Of a DNA stretch of 53,951 nt, positions 53,848 to 53,951 are shown in pieces. The position numbers were made by a program, and so were the translations under genes. The stretch's first letter is position 1. Each line of letters begins with the position of its first letter. This DNA is from Exiguobacterium sp. AM39-5BH (lineage in GTDB: Bacteria; Bacillota; Bacilli; Exiguobacteriales; Exiguobacteriaceae): contig NZ_QSGS01000013.1 in NCBI RefSeq assembly GCF_003467445.1, forward strand, positions 1 through 53,951, written 5' to 3'. A model generated the notes under the pieces. The model saw nothing but the letters and a program-made list of their open reading frames with translations. It was not told where the DNA came from and made no database searches.

Positions 53848-53951
53848 CTAGATCAAAGCCTCGACCGATTAGTATCATTCAGCTCCACACGTCGCCGTGC
53901 TTCCACCCATGACCTATCTACCTCATCGTCTCTGAGGGGTCTTTCTTGATT
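53848..53951 (-). rRNA. 23S rRNA, 3' end (partial)
   Basis: The minus strand carries the conserved 23S 3' region, with ATACTAATCGGTCGAGGCTT followed by TGATCTAG. Only about 100 bases lie within the window; the gene continues beyond its right edge. The 3' end is estimated. About 95 bases of spacer separate it from the 5S gene; no tRNA gene is seen in the spacer. Confidence 0.93.

Overview
The window is a single, densely packed, entirely leftward-transcribed (minus strand) block of chromosomal housekeeping genes bounded by two rRNA operons in the same orientation. The left edge holds the 5' end of a 16S rRNA gene with its own tandem promoters. The right edge holds the 5S gene and the 3' end of a 23S gene from another operon. 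The gene order (ctsR-mcsA-mcsB-clpC-radA-yacL-ispD-ispF-gltX-cysE-cysS-mrnC-rlmB-yacP-sigH-rpmG-secE-nusG-rplKAJL-ybxB-rpoBC-rpsLG-fusA-tuf-S10/spc/alpha-ecf-truA-rplM-rpsI-salA-kbaA) is that of Bacillales. The 16S 5' sequence and the protein sequences fit Exiguobacterium best (inference from recall, no search was run).

In transcription order, from right to left: (1) rRNA operon end with an intrinsic terminator. (2) CtsR-regulated protein quality-control operon ctsR-mcsA-mcsB-clpC, with a CtsR operator in front and a terminator behind. (3) radA and the PIN/TRAM membrane protein yacL, with no disA between them. (4) Isoprenoid genes ispD-ispF, then gltX, then a cysteine T-box controlling cysE-cysS, followed by the RNA-maturation genes mrnC, rlmB and yacP. 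(5) sigH. (6) rpmG-secE-nusG and the L11/L1 and L10/L7/L12 ribosomal units, each with a clear sigma-A promoter and, for L10, an attenuated leader. (7) rpoB-rpoC, then rpsL-rpsG-fusA-tuf behind a promoter with a long structured leader and no L7Ae-family gene. (8) A lone nucleotidyltransferase-fold gene between tuf and rpsJ. (9) The uninterrupted S10-spc-alpha superoperon, running through adk, map, infA and rpoA to rplQ, then the ECF transporter energising module ecfA1-ecfA2-ecfT and truA. (10) rplM-rpsI with its own promoter and leader, then salA-kbaA.

The most conspicuous oddity is that seven genes (ecfA2, fusA, rpoC, rpoB, ybxB, yacL, mcsB) are each broken by one missing base, every time in a short homopolymer. 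Restoring that base gives an intact protein of normal family length in all seven. Several of these genes are essential, so this looks like a systematic indel error in the sequence and not gene decay. Biologically interesting points are the zinc-free long S14 in the spc operon, the absence of disA and of the L7Ae-like gene, kbaA and sigH in a genus regarded as non-sporulating, a dyad over the str promoter, and several structured leaders. I found no mobile element, CRISPR array or tRNA gene, and no convincing undescribed multi-gene system.
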